Assembly: GCA_049487715.1 (NCBI GenBank)
Contig: CP150547.1
Span: 124,001-188,000, forward strand
Origin: Pycnococcus provasolii
Lineage: Eukaryota > Chlorophyta > Pseudoscourfieldiophyceae > Pseudoscourfieldiales
Direction of reading: 5' to 3'
DNA length: 64,000 nt
Part shown: positions 1-9,147 of the stretch, piece after piece
Layout of the letters: each line of letters begins with the position of its first letter
Numbering within the stretch: the first letter of the stretch is position 1
The notes under the pieces: generated by a model
What the model saw: the letters and a program-made list of their open reading frames with translations, nothing else
What the model was told of the DNA's origin: nothing
Database searches by the model: none
Position numbers and translations under genes: made by a program

Positions 1-1
1 A

Positions 2-2419
2 TATACTAGAAATGCACTAATCTACGAATCTGCACCTCGTACGATTTGGCATGAATTGAAGACGTCCGTGCAGATCACCGCGTATAATCGTATGTGGCAT
101 CCGCTAGAAACATACCATCGCACTGGACAGCTTTACGAAGTCTTGCCTTTTGATATTCGCATCGATAGACAAGGTTTCGTGTCGTTGCGGCAAGTAGTGG
201 ATTTCAAGCGAGCAGCTGATGTCTTCGATATGCAATTTGAATCTGTATCTCCGATGCATTTGCGCTCGTCTCATCCATCTACTAGCGCATCTTGCGGTGG
301 AGGATACATCTCGATATCCGGCTCAAACATAGGTATTGGGTATCTTGCGTCTGGTGGACTCAGGTGTTCATTTGATGGTTCACTTGGCACCAAAACCCAA
401 GTCTTGTCATCCGCCGTTGCTTTGTGCGAAATAATTCCTCCGCCGCAAAATCCATCTCCAGTTCGTCTGTCAATTATAGATGACTCTGCGCGTGCCGTCT
501 CTAGCAATGCACTTGACTTTGGCATGTTACCAAAGTCTGTGATCACCTTGGCTGACGACGTGTTACACGGAGACGTTGCGGGAGGTGCACTGGTTGCTGT
601 CAACGGTGTGAGCCTGTATGGTGAGACATCAGGCAAGTGTCACTTCGACTCCGTGCAAGTCACAGGAATTGTCCATGAAAATCGAATCGAGTGCATATCG
701 CCTGCTCGCCAGCCATCATCGGCGAGCCTCTTGTTCGAGGAGGTTCATGGCTGCACGGCACATCTAGGACATTTTCAATTTCATGACCCCTACGAGCTTC
801 ACGCCGCAGTCTCGGCTCACGAATCTGCAATGGACGGGGCTTCGGTTGTCCTCGACACGTGCGGTGGAGAAGTGGTATTGCTTCACTCACCTCCGTCTCA
901 CCGTCTCGGTGTTCACTCGATGGATATGACGGCGGTTGTTGCAGGCAGTGACGCTCCAGTTGAATTGCACGCATCGGGTGTTCTCCGCCTGCTCGCGCCG
1001 ATGAGTTCAAGAGCTGGTTTTGCTGCGCTGAACATCGCCTCTTCTTTCTCGCAGCCTATCAGTTATGTCGGCGAGCAGCACCAGTTCGAGTACCTAGATC
1101 CGGTGGTTATGGTTGGCATGATGCCTGCGCATGGCTCGTTTGGAGGCGGCACGCTGGTTCACGTAGAGGCTACAAATATGCGAGCTGATGTGAGCACGTG
1201 CTACTTTGGCAGCCAGACTGCCGAGTCAAACTTCATCTCCTCACGCTTGATGATATGCGAGGCACCACCCGCTCCGGAGGCATCGGCGGTGCATGTTGGC
1301 GTCAAACATGCTCAGACAGCCTGCAAGCCAGCTCTTGCATCATACCTGTACGAAGCGCCGGCGAGTCTTTTTAGGATTACTCCGGACACGAGCAGCGAGG
1401 TTGGAGGTCAGTTGGTTGAATTGCACGGCAAGCACATAGCAGGAACTGTGGGATCGCTCTGTACGTTGGATTCGATTGTGTTTGCTCCCGCACTTGCTCG
1501 TGGGGCTGTCGCGGCTCGCTGCCGCCTTCCGGCGCGACCTGCGGGTGATCGTGCTTTGACATTCGCTAACAATGGCCGCGACTTTGGGGTTGCGCACACT
1601 GTAAGGTACCACCTCGCCCCTCGCGTGGTGGCGGCGACTCCTGCGAGCGGCACTATCTTGGGAGGTACGAGCATAACCATATTTGGCTCCGCGCTGTCGC
1701 AAGACGTCGTGCAGCGCCTGCCCATATGCGTGGAAGGTAACGCCTTGACATCTTTCGCGCTACATGGTGCGGGAACAAGTGCGTTGTGCATGACAGCGCC
1801 AAGGGCGGCAGGCAAGGTCGCTATCGCGCACGTGGCAGACTTTGTTTATGATCGCCGCCTTATTGACGTGGACTTTGAATTCCTCGCGGCGCCTGCACTT
1901 GCCTTCGCGGCTCCTGCATTTGGCATGTCGGAGGGTGGCACTGTTGTCTTCCTTCAAGGTCACGATCTACTGCAAGATCGTCACGATGCAATGCGGCTCC
2001 ATTTCGGGGACACTTCGGCCCCTTTCGTCTCAGTCAGCACCATGCTGGCGGTGGCGGAAGCGCCGGGCTCAGCAGTCAAGACAGTGAGAAAGGTGAACGT
2101 CGACGCTGCGCTAAATGGCGTTGATTTTGGTGAGCGCAAGGTCCCATACACATACCAGCCTGCGCCGACGGTGAGTGGCGTGTCGCCCTCTATTGGTCCA
2201 AGATTTGGGGGCATCGACGTATTCGTTACCGGTCGCAACTTTGCGCAGGCGGACAGGTTACACTGCCGATTCGGCACGTCCGGGCCGATTGGGGCGACGT
2301 ACGTCTCTGAAACGGTCATCACATGCAAGAGCCCAGGTCGTGGCCCCGGGTCTGTAGCCGTTGAGGTGAGCGCGAACAACTGCGACTTATCGACGGACGG
2401 CCTTACCTTCGAATACTAA
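2..2419 (+). CDS. Tandem IPT/TIG-domain protein, 5'-truncated by window edge
   Basis: The frame is open from base 2 with no stop, so the true start lies left of the window and only the C-terminal ~805 residues are seen; the ATG at base 51 is in another frame. About eight immunoglobulin-like IPT/TIG modules follow one another, recognisable by the recurring pattern of 'P..G...GGT.V.V.G.N', a Cys in 'C.FG' and a closing 'I.C.SP'. The last module is the most canonical (VSGVSPSIGPRFGG then TCKSPGRGPG). Tandem IPT arrays are typical of large cell-surface or secreted eukaryotic proteins, so an extracellular adhesive or ligand-binding role is inferred. The protein ends with the last module and has no C-terminal membrane segment; any signal peptide would be upstream. 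Modules two and three are degenerate. Confidence 0.8.
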   Translation, partial: YTRNALIYESAPRTIWHELKTSVQITAYNRMWHPLETYHRTGQLYEVLPFDIRIDRQGFVSLRQVVDFKRAADVFDMQFESVSPMHLRSSHPSTSASCGGGYISISGSNIGIGYLASGGLRCSFDGSLGTKTQVLSSAVALCEIIPPPQNPSPVRLSIIDDSARAVSSNALDFGMLPKSVITLADDVLHGDVAGGALVAVNGVSLYGETSGKCHFDSVQVTGIVHENRIECISPARQPSSASLLFEEVHGCTAHLGHFQFHDPYELHAAVSAHESAMDGASVVLDTCGGEVVLLHSPPSHRLGVHSMDMTAVVAGSDAPVELHASGVLRLLAPMSSRAGFAALNIASSFSQPISYVGEQHQFEYLDPVVMVGMMPAHGSFGGGTLVHVEATNMRADVSTCYFGSQTAESNFISSRLMICEAPPAPEASAVHVGVKHAQTACKPALASYLYEAPASLFRITPDTSSEVGGQLVELHGKHIAGTVGSLCTLDSIVFAPALARGAVAARCRLPARPAGDRALTFANNGRDFGVAHTVRYHLAPRVVAATPASGTILGGTSITIFGSALSQDVVQRLPICVEGNALTSFALHGAGTSALCMTAPRAAGKVAIAHVADFVYDRRLIDVDFEFLAAPALAFAAPAFGMSEGGTVVFLQGHDLLQDRHDAMRLHFGDTSAPFVSVSTMLAVAEAPGSAVKTVRKVNVDAALNGVDFGERKVPYTYQPAPTVSGVSPSIGPRFGGIDVFVTGRNFAQADRLHCRFGTSGPIGATYVSETVITCKSPGRGPGSVAVEVSANNCDLSTDGLTFEY

Positions 2420-2839
2420 GGGTACGAATACTTAAGGTTAAGCTGTTTTTAATTTGGGGAAAGAGGGGGGGGGGGAGGGGGGGTTGAATCTATGTAATGT
2501 AGACTAGACTATCTAAAGTATACTGTATGCCTTTGGCAACAACGACAACGTGACAAAACAACCGCAAAACAACGTCGAGCGGCAATACCACGGTCACTAG
2601 TCTAATAATGACAAGCCGAGAAGACAAGCCGCGTCGGTTCCTGCCGTTTCCCCCATACTTCACGTCTCGGGGCCTGCTCCAGCTGTGATTTGTAGTACTG
2701 CCGTAGTGTGTGATTCCATGACGGATCCCCACCTGGCCGGGTTAGGGTTAGGGTTAGCAGCCTCCCCTCCCCTCCCGCCTGCCCCAGCCTTGCACCTCCA
2801 GGTCCTGTGGTAATGCCGTGCCCCTGAGCGACCTATGCC
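2420..2839. other. Intergenic spacer with telomeric repeat
   Basis: No gene is seen. The spacer holds a G-rich tract (about 2465-2485), a CT-rich tract (2762-2780) and a short TTAGGG array at 2741-2757. The array lies 83 bp before the first possible ATG of the next gene and runs TTAGGG on its coding strand. Confidence 0.7.
2741..2757 (+). repeat. Interstitial telomeric repeat, TTAGGG on + strand
   Basis: About two and a half TTAGGG units. It is one of several such arrays placed just upstream of start codons in this window, here before the HTTM-domain gene. Confidence 0.9.
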
Positions 2840-4618
2840 ATGGGGTCGTCCCGCGCTTTCTCCTTCGTGTGGTGGTGGTGGAGACAACGCCTCGGCCACC
2901 AAAGAAGTCTCTGCTCTTGCACGTACAAGATGGACGCACGCGCACTCGTGTACCTGCGTCTGTGTTTAGGCGTGCACATCCTCATGGACATCAACACAAG
3001 ACTCGACGCAGGTGGCTTGGCGTTCTACGTATCTGAACCGAAAGAAGAAGCAGCCTTGCACCCGAACGACACGCCGCACAAACACTTCTTACACAACATC
3101 TGGTTCGCGCGAGGGTCCGCAACGTTCCAAACTGCGTTCTTCGCGATACTTGCACTCACTACCATCGCATACGCGCTCGGATATGCAGTCCACGCGCCAA
3201 GTCGAAAACTCGCCTTAAACACGCAAACCGTACTCTACTTCCTCTTAACATCCATGCACGGACGATGCGAGACAGTCAACGACGGGTCGGACCGATTTCT
3301 GAGAAACATCATCGCCTGGACCGCGTGCTTGCCCCTCGACGGCACGACGCAGCCTTGCACACTCGCGTCTCTCGGAATCACGCTGCAGCTAACTTTAATG
3401 TACTGGCTCACGCTCGCGTCTAGATACCACGGAACGACGTGGTGGCTGCCAGAACTTAGCGCGGTGCACTATGCGACTGCCGGAACGTTCGCGACGCGCG
3501 CACCCGCGCTCGCGTGCGCGCTGCCGACGTGGCTCAAGCAGTGCATGACGGCATGTGCCGTTGCCACGGAAGCTGTTGCCCCCGCGGCGATCTTGATGAT
3601 GCCGTCGTGCAAGGGATATTTGCGCGCCATTCCCGTCCTTGCCATCGCAGGTTTGCACGTGGGCATTGCAGTACTCATTCGCCTCGTCAATTGGCAGCGT
3701 CTTGGCGCGCTCGTCATGGTGGCATGGCTCCCAAGCGGTGTGCTCGATCTCTTGCCCAATCCTGCAGCGCCGCACAAGGCAACAGTGAGGAGAAAACAGT
3801 CACACAGCACGTCGCCAATAACCTCTGCACCATCGTGCTCATCTATCTTGCCATCCTTGCTGCTCACGTACATGCTTTACATCTCCGCGTGCGAATTCAC
3901 TGGGATGCCAAAGTTCCTTGACGACGGAAACGTCGGAGAGGCGGTGCGATTCAGCCAAAATTGGGTCATGTACAGTGCGGATCCCGGCAAAATCGGTGGG
4001 TGGTGGACAATCACCGCCGAATTGCAAGCCCACCACGTTCTCGGCGGCGAGTTGCATGGCAATTTGCTTGGCACCTCGCAACGCCGCCACATCGATGTGC
4101 TTGCCGCCATGCGCGATAGCGATTGGCATCATCCTCTCCTCGACGACAGCGAAGTTGGTGCGCTTCTTGACTATGTGCCCGAATCCCCGAGTGCACTGTA
4201 CCCAAACATGAGATTTGAGAGAGCGCTTGGCAGATGGGGCATGGGCGACGTTGCGATAAGGGAGCATACTGTCGTGCAAAAGCTTGGCTGGCTTGGTGCT
4301 CACCTCTGCGAACGTACGAAGCGCGAACGTGACAAGCGCATGTGGGCACCTCGACGTGCGGGCGTGGCGCAATCTGGCGACTTCACTACAGGAGGCGACC
4401 GACCATCGCGCGTGCGATTTGCATACCGCGAGCTCATCGTCGAGCCACCAGGATCTAGCGAATGCCTAACCCGTCGTGGTTTGCCCCCGCTGCCTGGACC
4501 TGCAAATGCGACGATATCGCTTTCCCTCGAAGATGCCTATCTCGGGTATAAAGCAGCCTCGAATTCCGCGCGCCATGTCGGACACGACCTCGACGTTGTC
4601 GTATCATGTACAGAATAG
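2840..4618 (+). CDS. HTTM-domain multi-pass membrane protein
   Basis: A 592-residue frame if the ATG at 2840 is used. The ATG at 2930 (MDARALVYLRLCLGV) fits the family start better, because the first 30 residues are low-complexity Trp/Arg/Ser sequence. From there the protein shows the HTTM (horizontally transferred transmembrane, vitamin K-dependent gamma-carboxylase-related) layout: an 'LRLCLGVHILMDINTR' first helix, 'HNIWFARGSATFQTAFF', several hydrophobic helices to about residue 330, then a soluble tail with 'WVMYSADPG..GGWW', 'HPLLDD' and 'NMRFERALGRWGM', as in bacterial HTTM proteins. Substrate and reaction are unknown for these stand-alone proteins. A TTAGGG array lies 83 bp upstream of the first ATG. 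The family assignment rests on motif layout only. Confidence 0.65.
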   Translation: MGSSRAFSFVWWWWRQRLGHQRSLCSCTYKMDARALVYLRLCLGVHILMDINTRLDAGGLAFYVSEPKEEAALHPNDTPHKHFLHNIWFARGSATFQTAFFAILALTTIAYALGYAVHAPSRKLALNTQTVLYFLLTSMHGRCETVNDGSDRFLRNIIAWTACLPLDGTTQPCTLASLGITLQLTLMYWLTLASRYHGTTWWLPELSAVHYATAGTFATRAPALACALPTWLKQCMTACAVATEAVAPAAILMMPSCKGYLRAIPVLAIAGLHVGIAVLIRLVNWQRLGALVMVAWLPSGVLDLLPNPAAPHKATVRRKQSHSTSPITSAPSCSSILPSLLLTYMLYISACEFTGMPKFLDDGNVGEAVRFSQNWVMYSADPGKIGGWWTITAELQAHHVLGGELHGNLLGTSQRRHIDVLAAMRDSDWHHPLLDDSEVGALLDYVPESPSALYPNMRFERALGRWGMGDVAIREHTVVQKLGWLGAHLCERTKRERDKRMWAPRRAGVAQSGDFTTGGDRPSRVRFAYRELIVEPPGSSECLTRRGLPPLPGPANATISLSLEDAYLGYKAASNSARHVGHDLDVVVSCTE

Positions 4619-4960
4619 CTGTAAAAGAAGTGGGAAAAGAGTCCCGCCTTACATTTTACTTGTCACATCCAGCTCTCCACTATCGAATCACCGATCAACA
4701 CCGGTACCCCGAAAGCACAGGCCTAACACACCTGAGGAGTCGTCCCTCGAACGTGACTGGTTCTCCCTGGCTTTCACGCTCCCCCTCCCGCCCGTCGTTC
4801 GCGTTCGCTACGCACACACTTCGGCGTACTGTCTTCGTTGGTGACTGCTGCTGGTGGTGAAGAATATCGCTGCCGCACGTGGAAAATGGAAATGTTAGTA
4901 TGTATTGTCAACCGATCCTCCATCATCGTGTGAACGAACGCACCACGGTCAGTCGCAACG
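4619..4960. other. Intergenic spacer
   Basis: There is no coding-like frame of note, repeat or RNA gene here. It acts as the 3' region of the HTTM gene and the upstream region of the next, spliced gene. Confidence 0.6.
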
Positions 4961-5747
4961 ATGGTGATGATGATGGCGTGCCGTCGCTTGATTTTCGCAC
5001 TCGCAATCACGCTGGCGGTGACAACCGTCGCCGTCGTGCCATTTGCCAACGCTGACGAGACTGCGACGGAAAGCATATGCGGGACGTGGGAACTTGCCTC
5101 CGTCATTGACCGCGTTGGCGCGCGAATGCTGAACACCTCGCCGCCTCGAGCAATTGGAGGCGTTCGACTCACGGCGGACATGCTCGTGCTGAATAGCCGA
5201 GCCGCATTCCGCCTGTTCGTGCCCGAGGCTGGCGAAGCATCCAGGCGCACCTTTACGTGCGATCCCACTGGCGTCGCTGGAACTGTCAAATCTATCGAGA
5301 CACGCGTTGGCGATGGACCTTGGCAGGCGTGTGCAACTTGCGATGGTATCAACCCTCTCCGCGACTTTTTCCCAAACAACAGTGGACATCCTGAGGTAAA
5401 AAGACGCAATTGTTGAACATTCTGCCTTTCTCAGATTAGGTGAAATTTCAACAAATAATAGGTACTGACAAAACAACCACTCCATCAACACACACTACTA
5501 CCAACAACAACATTAGCTGTACAGCTACAAAAATTCAAAGACGCGAAGCTATGAGGGCACATTCGTCGTAGACGATGGCGCACAAAAAATCAAGGAGTCC
5601 ATCACAACGAGTGACTGGGAAGCTCTACAAGATGCCACCATCGACCGCCCGTTCCACTTCAACAGCGATGGAACGCTGACAACATACAACGACTCAAACA
5701 ACAGTGTTTGGATCTACACATGGAAGCGTGTTGTTGACGAAATTTGA
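4961..5747 (+). CDS. Secreted lipocalin-like protein, two exons
   Basis: Exon 1 (4961-5395) encodes a signal peptide (basic MACRRL, hydrophobic core, 'FANADE') and then 'CGTWELASVIDRVGA', which resembles the first strand of lipocalin-like domains. The frame stops soon after 5395 unless an intron is removed. A canonical GT-AG intron at 5396-5516 (121 bp) joins phase-0 ends and continues in frame to the TGA at 5745-5747, adding 'SYEGTFVVDDGAQ' and 'HFNSDGTLTTYNDSNN' and ending WKRVVDEI. A TACTGAC branch-point-like heptamer lies about 50 nt before the acceptor. The product is about 221 residues with five to six cysteines in exon 1. The ligand is unknown and the lipocalin assignment is tentative. 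Confidence 0.6.
5396..5516 (+). other. Spliceosomal intron in lipocalin-like gene
   Basis: The intron reads GAG|gtaaaa...cattag|CTG. It is 121 bp, phase 0 and AT-richer than the flanking exons, with TACTGAC at 5463-5469 as a possible branch site. It is inferred from restoration of the reading frame and base composition; there is no transcript evidence. Confidence 0.65.
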
Positions 5748-5900
5748 AGGAGGTGCAAAGTTTTTTTTGGAGGAGGATTGGAGATGGGCTGAGGTGTTGT
5801 GGAGTTGATCAAAGCCAGAGTTTAAAAAACACAACAAATATTCATTTACTGTCAAGCCCCGATACTGGCAAGGAATACAACAACAGCTTGCCAATTTGTC

Positions 5901-6845
5901 TTACTCTGCAAGCTTCGCTGTAACTGTCTCCTTGATGAAAGCCTTGTTGTCTGCAACAACATCCTCACCAAACTCCGTCGCGAGCTCTTTCCGCACAGTC
6001 TTCATTGTAATGGTGTCAAGGTCAGACTTTTTCAGAATGGCTGTGATAGAGCTCGTCAACTTCGACTTGATGTTCATCGCTCCAAGTGGGACGTCGTCGT
6101 CGTCGTCGTCGTCGTCGTCTTCCTCCTCCTGACCGGCTGACACCTCCTCTTCCTCCTCCTCCTCCTCCTCCTCCTCGTCGTCCTCGTCGTCCGCCGGCGC
6201 CTTCTTCTTCACCGCCCCCGACGCAGTCTTTGCACGTTTTGACGGCGGCGGCGGCGGCGGCGCTGCTGCTGCACCCTTCGCCTTTCCCTTCTTCTTGGCG
6301 TTGCGTTCCCTTTTCCTGGCGACTTTCGCCTTCGCAGCTTCTTCCGCCGCCTGCAGGTCCTTTGCGCCCTCTCGCGCCTCCGGCTTACACAGGAACTGGA
6401 ATATTCGGTCCGCCTTCGCCTCCTTGCCATCCCCTGAGGCTCTCGATATGTCGAAGAGGTCCATGAGCTCGTGCAGTCCCGCAACCGTGTACCTGTCCAG
6501 CCTCTCCCTGTCCTTCGCCTTCTCCGCCTGTTCGTCGCTCGCTCCTTCGTAGCTGTACCCTCGGAATGCGGCGACGTTCTTTTTGATCTCCATCGCCTTG
6601 GCTGGTTTGCGGAAGAGCAGCCTGTGCACGCTTTTGGCGAGGTCGTCGTTCCTCGACACCTTGGTGAGTTTGAAGGCGACGTTCGGGATGTCCCCGAGCG
6701 GCGTTCCTCTTCCCTGCGGGATGGCGAGCGGCGTGCGCTCCGGCGCTTGGTACTGCGCGTCTATGCGCTCGACGGGGCGACGCACGCGCTTCAGGCGTGC
6801 TCCGTCTCCTCCTGCTTCTCCCGAGGCGTCTGCGGGGGCGTCCAT
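5901..6845 (-). CDS. DEK: DEK-like chromatin protein
   Basis: The ATG at 6845 (MDAPADASGE) opens a 314-residue protein; the frame upstream of it has no ATG. The N-terminal half matches the DEK/SAP-box region of plant and animal DEK: 'RPVERIDAQY', 'GRGTPLGDIPNVAFKL', a 'VHRLLFRKPAKAMEIKKNVAAFRGYSY' stretch, then a helical 'LHELMDLFDI'. A Lys/Arg-rich segment and a long Glu/Asp run follow. The last 60 residues form a DEK C-terminal winged-helix-like domain (NIKSKLTSSI...TITMKTVRKELATEFGEDV). DEK binds DNA and histones and shapes chromatin in the nucleus. A telomeric array lies about 98 bp upstream with TTAGGG on this gene's coding strand. Confidence 0.88.
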   Translation of the reverse strand: MDAPADASGEAGGDGARLKRVRRPVERIDAQYQAPERTPLAIPQGRGTPLGDIPNVAFKLTKVSRNDDLAKSVHRLLFRKPAKAMEIKKNVAAFRGYSYEGASDEQAEKAKDRERLDRYTVAGLHELMDLFDISRASGDGKEAKADRIFQFLCKPEAREGAKDLQAAEEAAKAKVARKRERNAKKKGKAKGAAAAPPPPPPSKRAKTASGAVKKKAPADDEDDEEEEEEEEEEEVSAGQEEEDDDDDDDDDVPLGAMNIKSKLTSSITAILKKSDLDTITMKTVRKELATEFGEDVVADNKAFIKETVTAKLAE

Positions 6846-7240
6846 CGAGCAAGCGCGACTGCTCAAACGTGTGAGGACGAAAAAGCGGCGGCGGCGCGGC
6901 GACAGAATTCCTACCCGGGGGACGAGACGAGGCGGGAAACGGAACCCTAACCCTAGATTCGGAATGCGGATTCTGAAAACCCTAACCGAGCCCGCACTAC
7001 CTGGCCGGTGTTAATTCGATTGTTTCTTCCGCATCGATGTTCTCGCCCCTCTGGCTCTCTGGGCTCTTCCCCCCCCCCCCCGGGCACTGGGCACTGGGCA
7101 CCGGTTGAGGCGAGGCGCGATCCAAGGCGCCAGTTGCACAGCCCAAGGAAAGGAAGGGTCTTTTTGACGTGTCCCCCCGGTGTGCTCCTCCCCCACTCGG
7201 ACACGCGCACGCCTTAACACAGCCTTCACAAGAGAAATAC
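6846..7240. other. Divergent spacer between DEK and the membrane-protein gene
   Basis: The spacer holds a CCCTAA array at 6943-6956 (TTAGGG toward DEK), another single CCCTAA at about 6979-6985 and a C-homopolymer at about 7070-7082. It presumably carries both promoters. No RNA gene is seen. Confidence 0.6.
6943..6956 (-). repeat. Interstitial telomeric repeat upstream of DEK
   Basis: Two CCCTAA-type units on the + strand, i.e. TTAGGG on the DEK coding strand, about 98 bp before the DEK ATG. Confidence 0.85.
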
Positions 7241-8230
7241 ATGCACGACGACGACGCACGCGTGGACGTCGTCGACGCGCCCCTGCCGCCGCTCGCCGCC
7301 GTGTGCGCCGTCGACGTCGCAGCGGCCGTCACCTCAGCCGCAATCATCGCGCCCTTCATCACGCTCGTCGACAAGGCGGTCGTGCAGAGCGCGGCGGGGG
7401 TGGCGACGCTCTCCCAAGCGCTCGCTACCAGCGCAAAGGAACTCATCACAAGACCGCACGTATTCGTCAGAAGGCCGGAAGTCGCGCTCGTCGCTGGCGT
7501 GTACGCATCCACGTACGCCGCGGCGAACCTAACTGACTCCATCTGCGACCGCGTGTACGATGAAGCTGACACAAACTCTGCAAGCAAGAGAGAGGTGGCA
7601 AGATTTGCAACCACCACAGCAACCAACATGACCGCGAGCCTGTTGAAAGATGCCGCTTTCGCAAAGCTATTCGGAAAGGCGGCGACGGGCGTTGCGCCGC
7701 CCGTGCCGCTCGCGTGCTACGCGCTCTTCGCCACAAGAGACTGCGCAACCATCGCGTCCGCTTTCACCGTGCCACGAGCACTCGCGCCGGTTCTCAGTGG
7801 TGCCATGGGTATGCCGCCGAGCGAGGCGCAGAAAATCATTCAGGTGGCGTCGCCCATCGCGTCGCAAATTGTCTGCACGCCAATCCACCTACTCGCACTC
7901 GACGTGTACAACCGACCTGACGCGACGAAAGGGCTGAGTAGGTTTGCGACGGTCGCAAAGCAAAGCGCAAGCACAACGCTCGCTCGCATGGGGCGCATGG
8001 CACCCGCGTACGGCCTCGGTGGGATCACCAACACATATTTAACTCTAAAAGGGCACGACTACCTGCACGACGTTGCGCAGCGTAAGGCGGAGGACGCGCT
8101 GCGAGAGGAGACGCGACGTCAAGCTGAGGAGCATGCAAGACAAGGCAAAGGCGCCGACAAGCTGCGGCGCACGCAAAGCACGGTCAGCCCGAAGAAGACG
8201 ATTACGCGTAAGCAAAGCTTCACGATGTGA
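7241..8230 (+). CDS. Conserved organelle-type membrane protein, function unknown
   Basis: The ATG at 7241 gives 329 residues; upstream codons in the frame lack an ATG. The protein has several weakly hydrophobic, Ala-rich segments and conserved-looking blocks: 'APFITLVDKAVVQSAAG', 'TSAKELITRP..FVRRPE', 'YASTYAAANLTDSIC', 'KDAAFAKLFG', 'TPIHLLALDVYNRP' and 'TLARMGRMAPAYGLGGITN'. From memory, this block order matches a fungal/protist family of integral, probably mitochondrial, carrier-like proteins with no assigned function. The C-terminus is charged and helical (RKAEDALREETRRQAEEHA), ending in a Ser/Thr/Lys tail. It is not a classical mitochondrial carrier: no PX[DE]XX[KR] triad is seen. Confidence 0.6.
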   Translation: MHDDDARVDVVDAPLPPLAAVCAVDVAAAVTSAAIIAPFITLVDKAVVQSAAGVATLSQALATSAKELITRPHVFVRRPEVALVAGVYASTYAAANLTDSICDRVYDEADTNSASKREVARFATTTATNMTASLLKDAAFAKLFGKAATGVAPPVPLACYALFATRDCATIASAFTVPRALAPVLSGAMGMPPSEAQKIIQVASPIASQIVCTPIHLLALDVYNRPDATKGLSRFATVAKQSASTTLARMGRMAPAYGLGGITNTYLTLKGHDYLHDVAQRKAEDALREETRRQAEEHARQGKGADKLRRTQSTVSPKKTITRKQSFTM

Positions 8231-8526
8231 AATCACGAAATCACCAGCGTTAATAATAATATATATTTATATATTCATGAAACAGAAACAATTGATTTTA
8301 ACTGCCGATGTTAGGTACAGTAGTAAGTAGTTACTTTTAGTGTCCCGCGGGCATCACGAGCATTGCGGTCTTCACGGTGTCGGCGCAAGCACGCCGATCG
8401 GAATGGCGGGCGCATGCAAAACCGCTGCACGTGACTTCCAAGCCACATGTGACAGCAGTCAGCTTTTAAAGCGTAAACATACCACCTTAAGCCTCGCCAC
8501 TAAGGCCTCGGGTGTCTGTCGGAGGG

Positions 8527-8604
8527 AACGGTGAACCCGCCGCCACTGCCTCAGTGGTCGGTCGCAACGGTGAACCCGCCGCCACTGCCTCAGTGGTCGG
8601 TCGC
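8527..8604. repeat. Two exact 39-bp tandem copies
   Basis: The unit starting AACGGTGAACCC and ending GTCGGTCGC is repeated head to tail without mismatch (8527-8565 and 8566-8604). The unit carries an internal dyad CACTGCCTCAGTG. Confidence 0.9.
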
Positions 8605-8609
8605 GGCAA

Positions 8610-8661
8610 CAGTCCTTAAATGTTGTAACCTGCGCCTAAGGCGATGTTGCTTTAAGGACTG
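8610..8661. repeat. Hairpin: 11-bp inverted repeat
   Basis: CAGTCCTTAAA at 8610-8620 is complementary to TTTAAGGACTG at 8651-8661, with a 30-nt loop containing a second small dyad (GCC TAA GGC). It sits six bases after the 39-bp direct repeats. Confidence 0.75.
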
Positions 8662-9147
8662 CCCCTTCCCCAAGTGACCGGGCGTGGCTAGGGCCCGCGC
8701 AGCGCTGGGGGGGGAATCCGGGGTCTCCGAGGTGGTTCTCAGCGGGTTGGGATAGCGGACTCCCGCACAGCGTTGTATCCCCAGAACTGGACTTGGGATT
8801 CGCCTTCGAGTGTGAGGTTTTCTCCCTCGGGGAACACAAGCCCTTGATGGTCGTGCCCTCCCCCCACATCCTCCCCCTTGGTCTCAGCCTGGTCCCTCGG
8901 GATCGCCATCTCCGACATGTCACGCGGTTCGGAATGCTACAAGGCTACTCGCTTGTCCGCCTGTGGGCCTACTTCCTGTCGCTTCCTCGAAGACACGCGC
9001 ACTGGGAGGGGTGCACGCGACACTCACTGTACAACCGCGCTTCAGCTCAGCTCAGGACGACTGTCTCTTGCTTCGTGCATTGGAGAATCGTGCCTTTATT
9101 TGTTGTTCTGGAAGCGGTGACATCCATCTCTTCTTGTGGTGACGACG

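Larger units (their letters stand above)
8231..9147. other. Intergenic region with direct repeats and a hairpin
   Basis: This is about 0.9 kb between two + strand genes. It holds an exact 39-bp direct repeat (8527-8604) and, directly after it, an 11-bp inverted repeat (8610-8620/8651-8661). Short GC-rich frames on both strands near 8340-8535 have some coding-like codon use but no recognisable product. It could be a degraded mobile element or a structured non-coding RNA; neither is proven. Confidence 0.5.

Noticed and set aside
8337-8475. Possible last exon of a - strand gene (Cys-rich end before TAA at 8337)
   Set aside because: Only about 45 codons are open, no credible upstream exon or splice pair was found, and GC-rich DNA gives such frames by chance.
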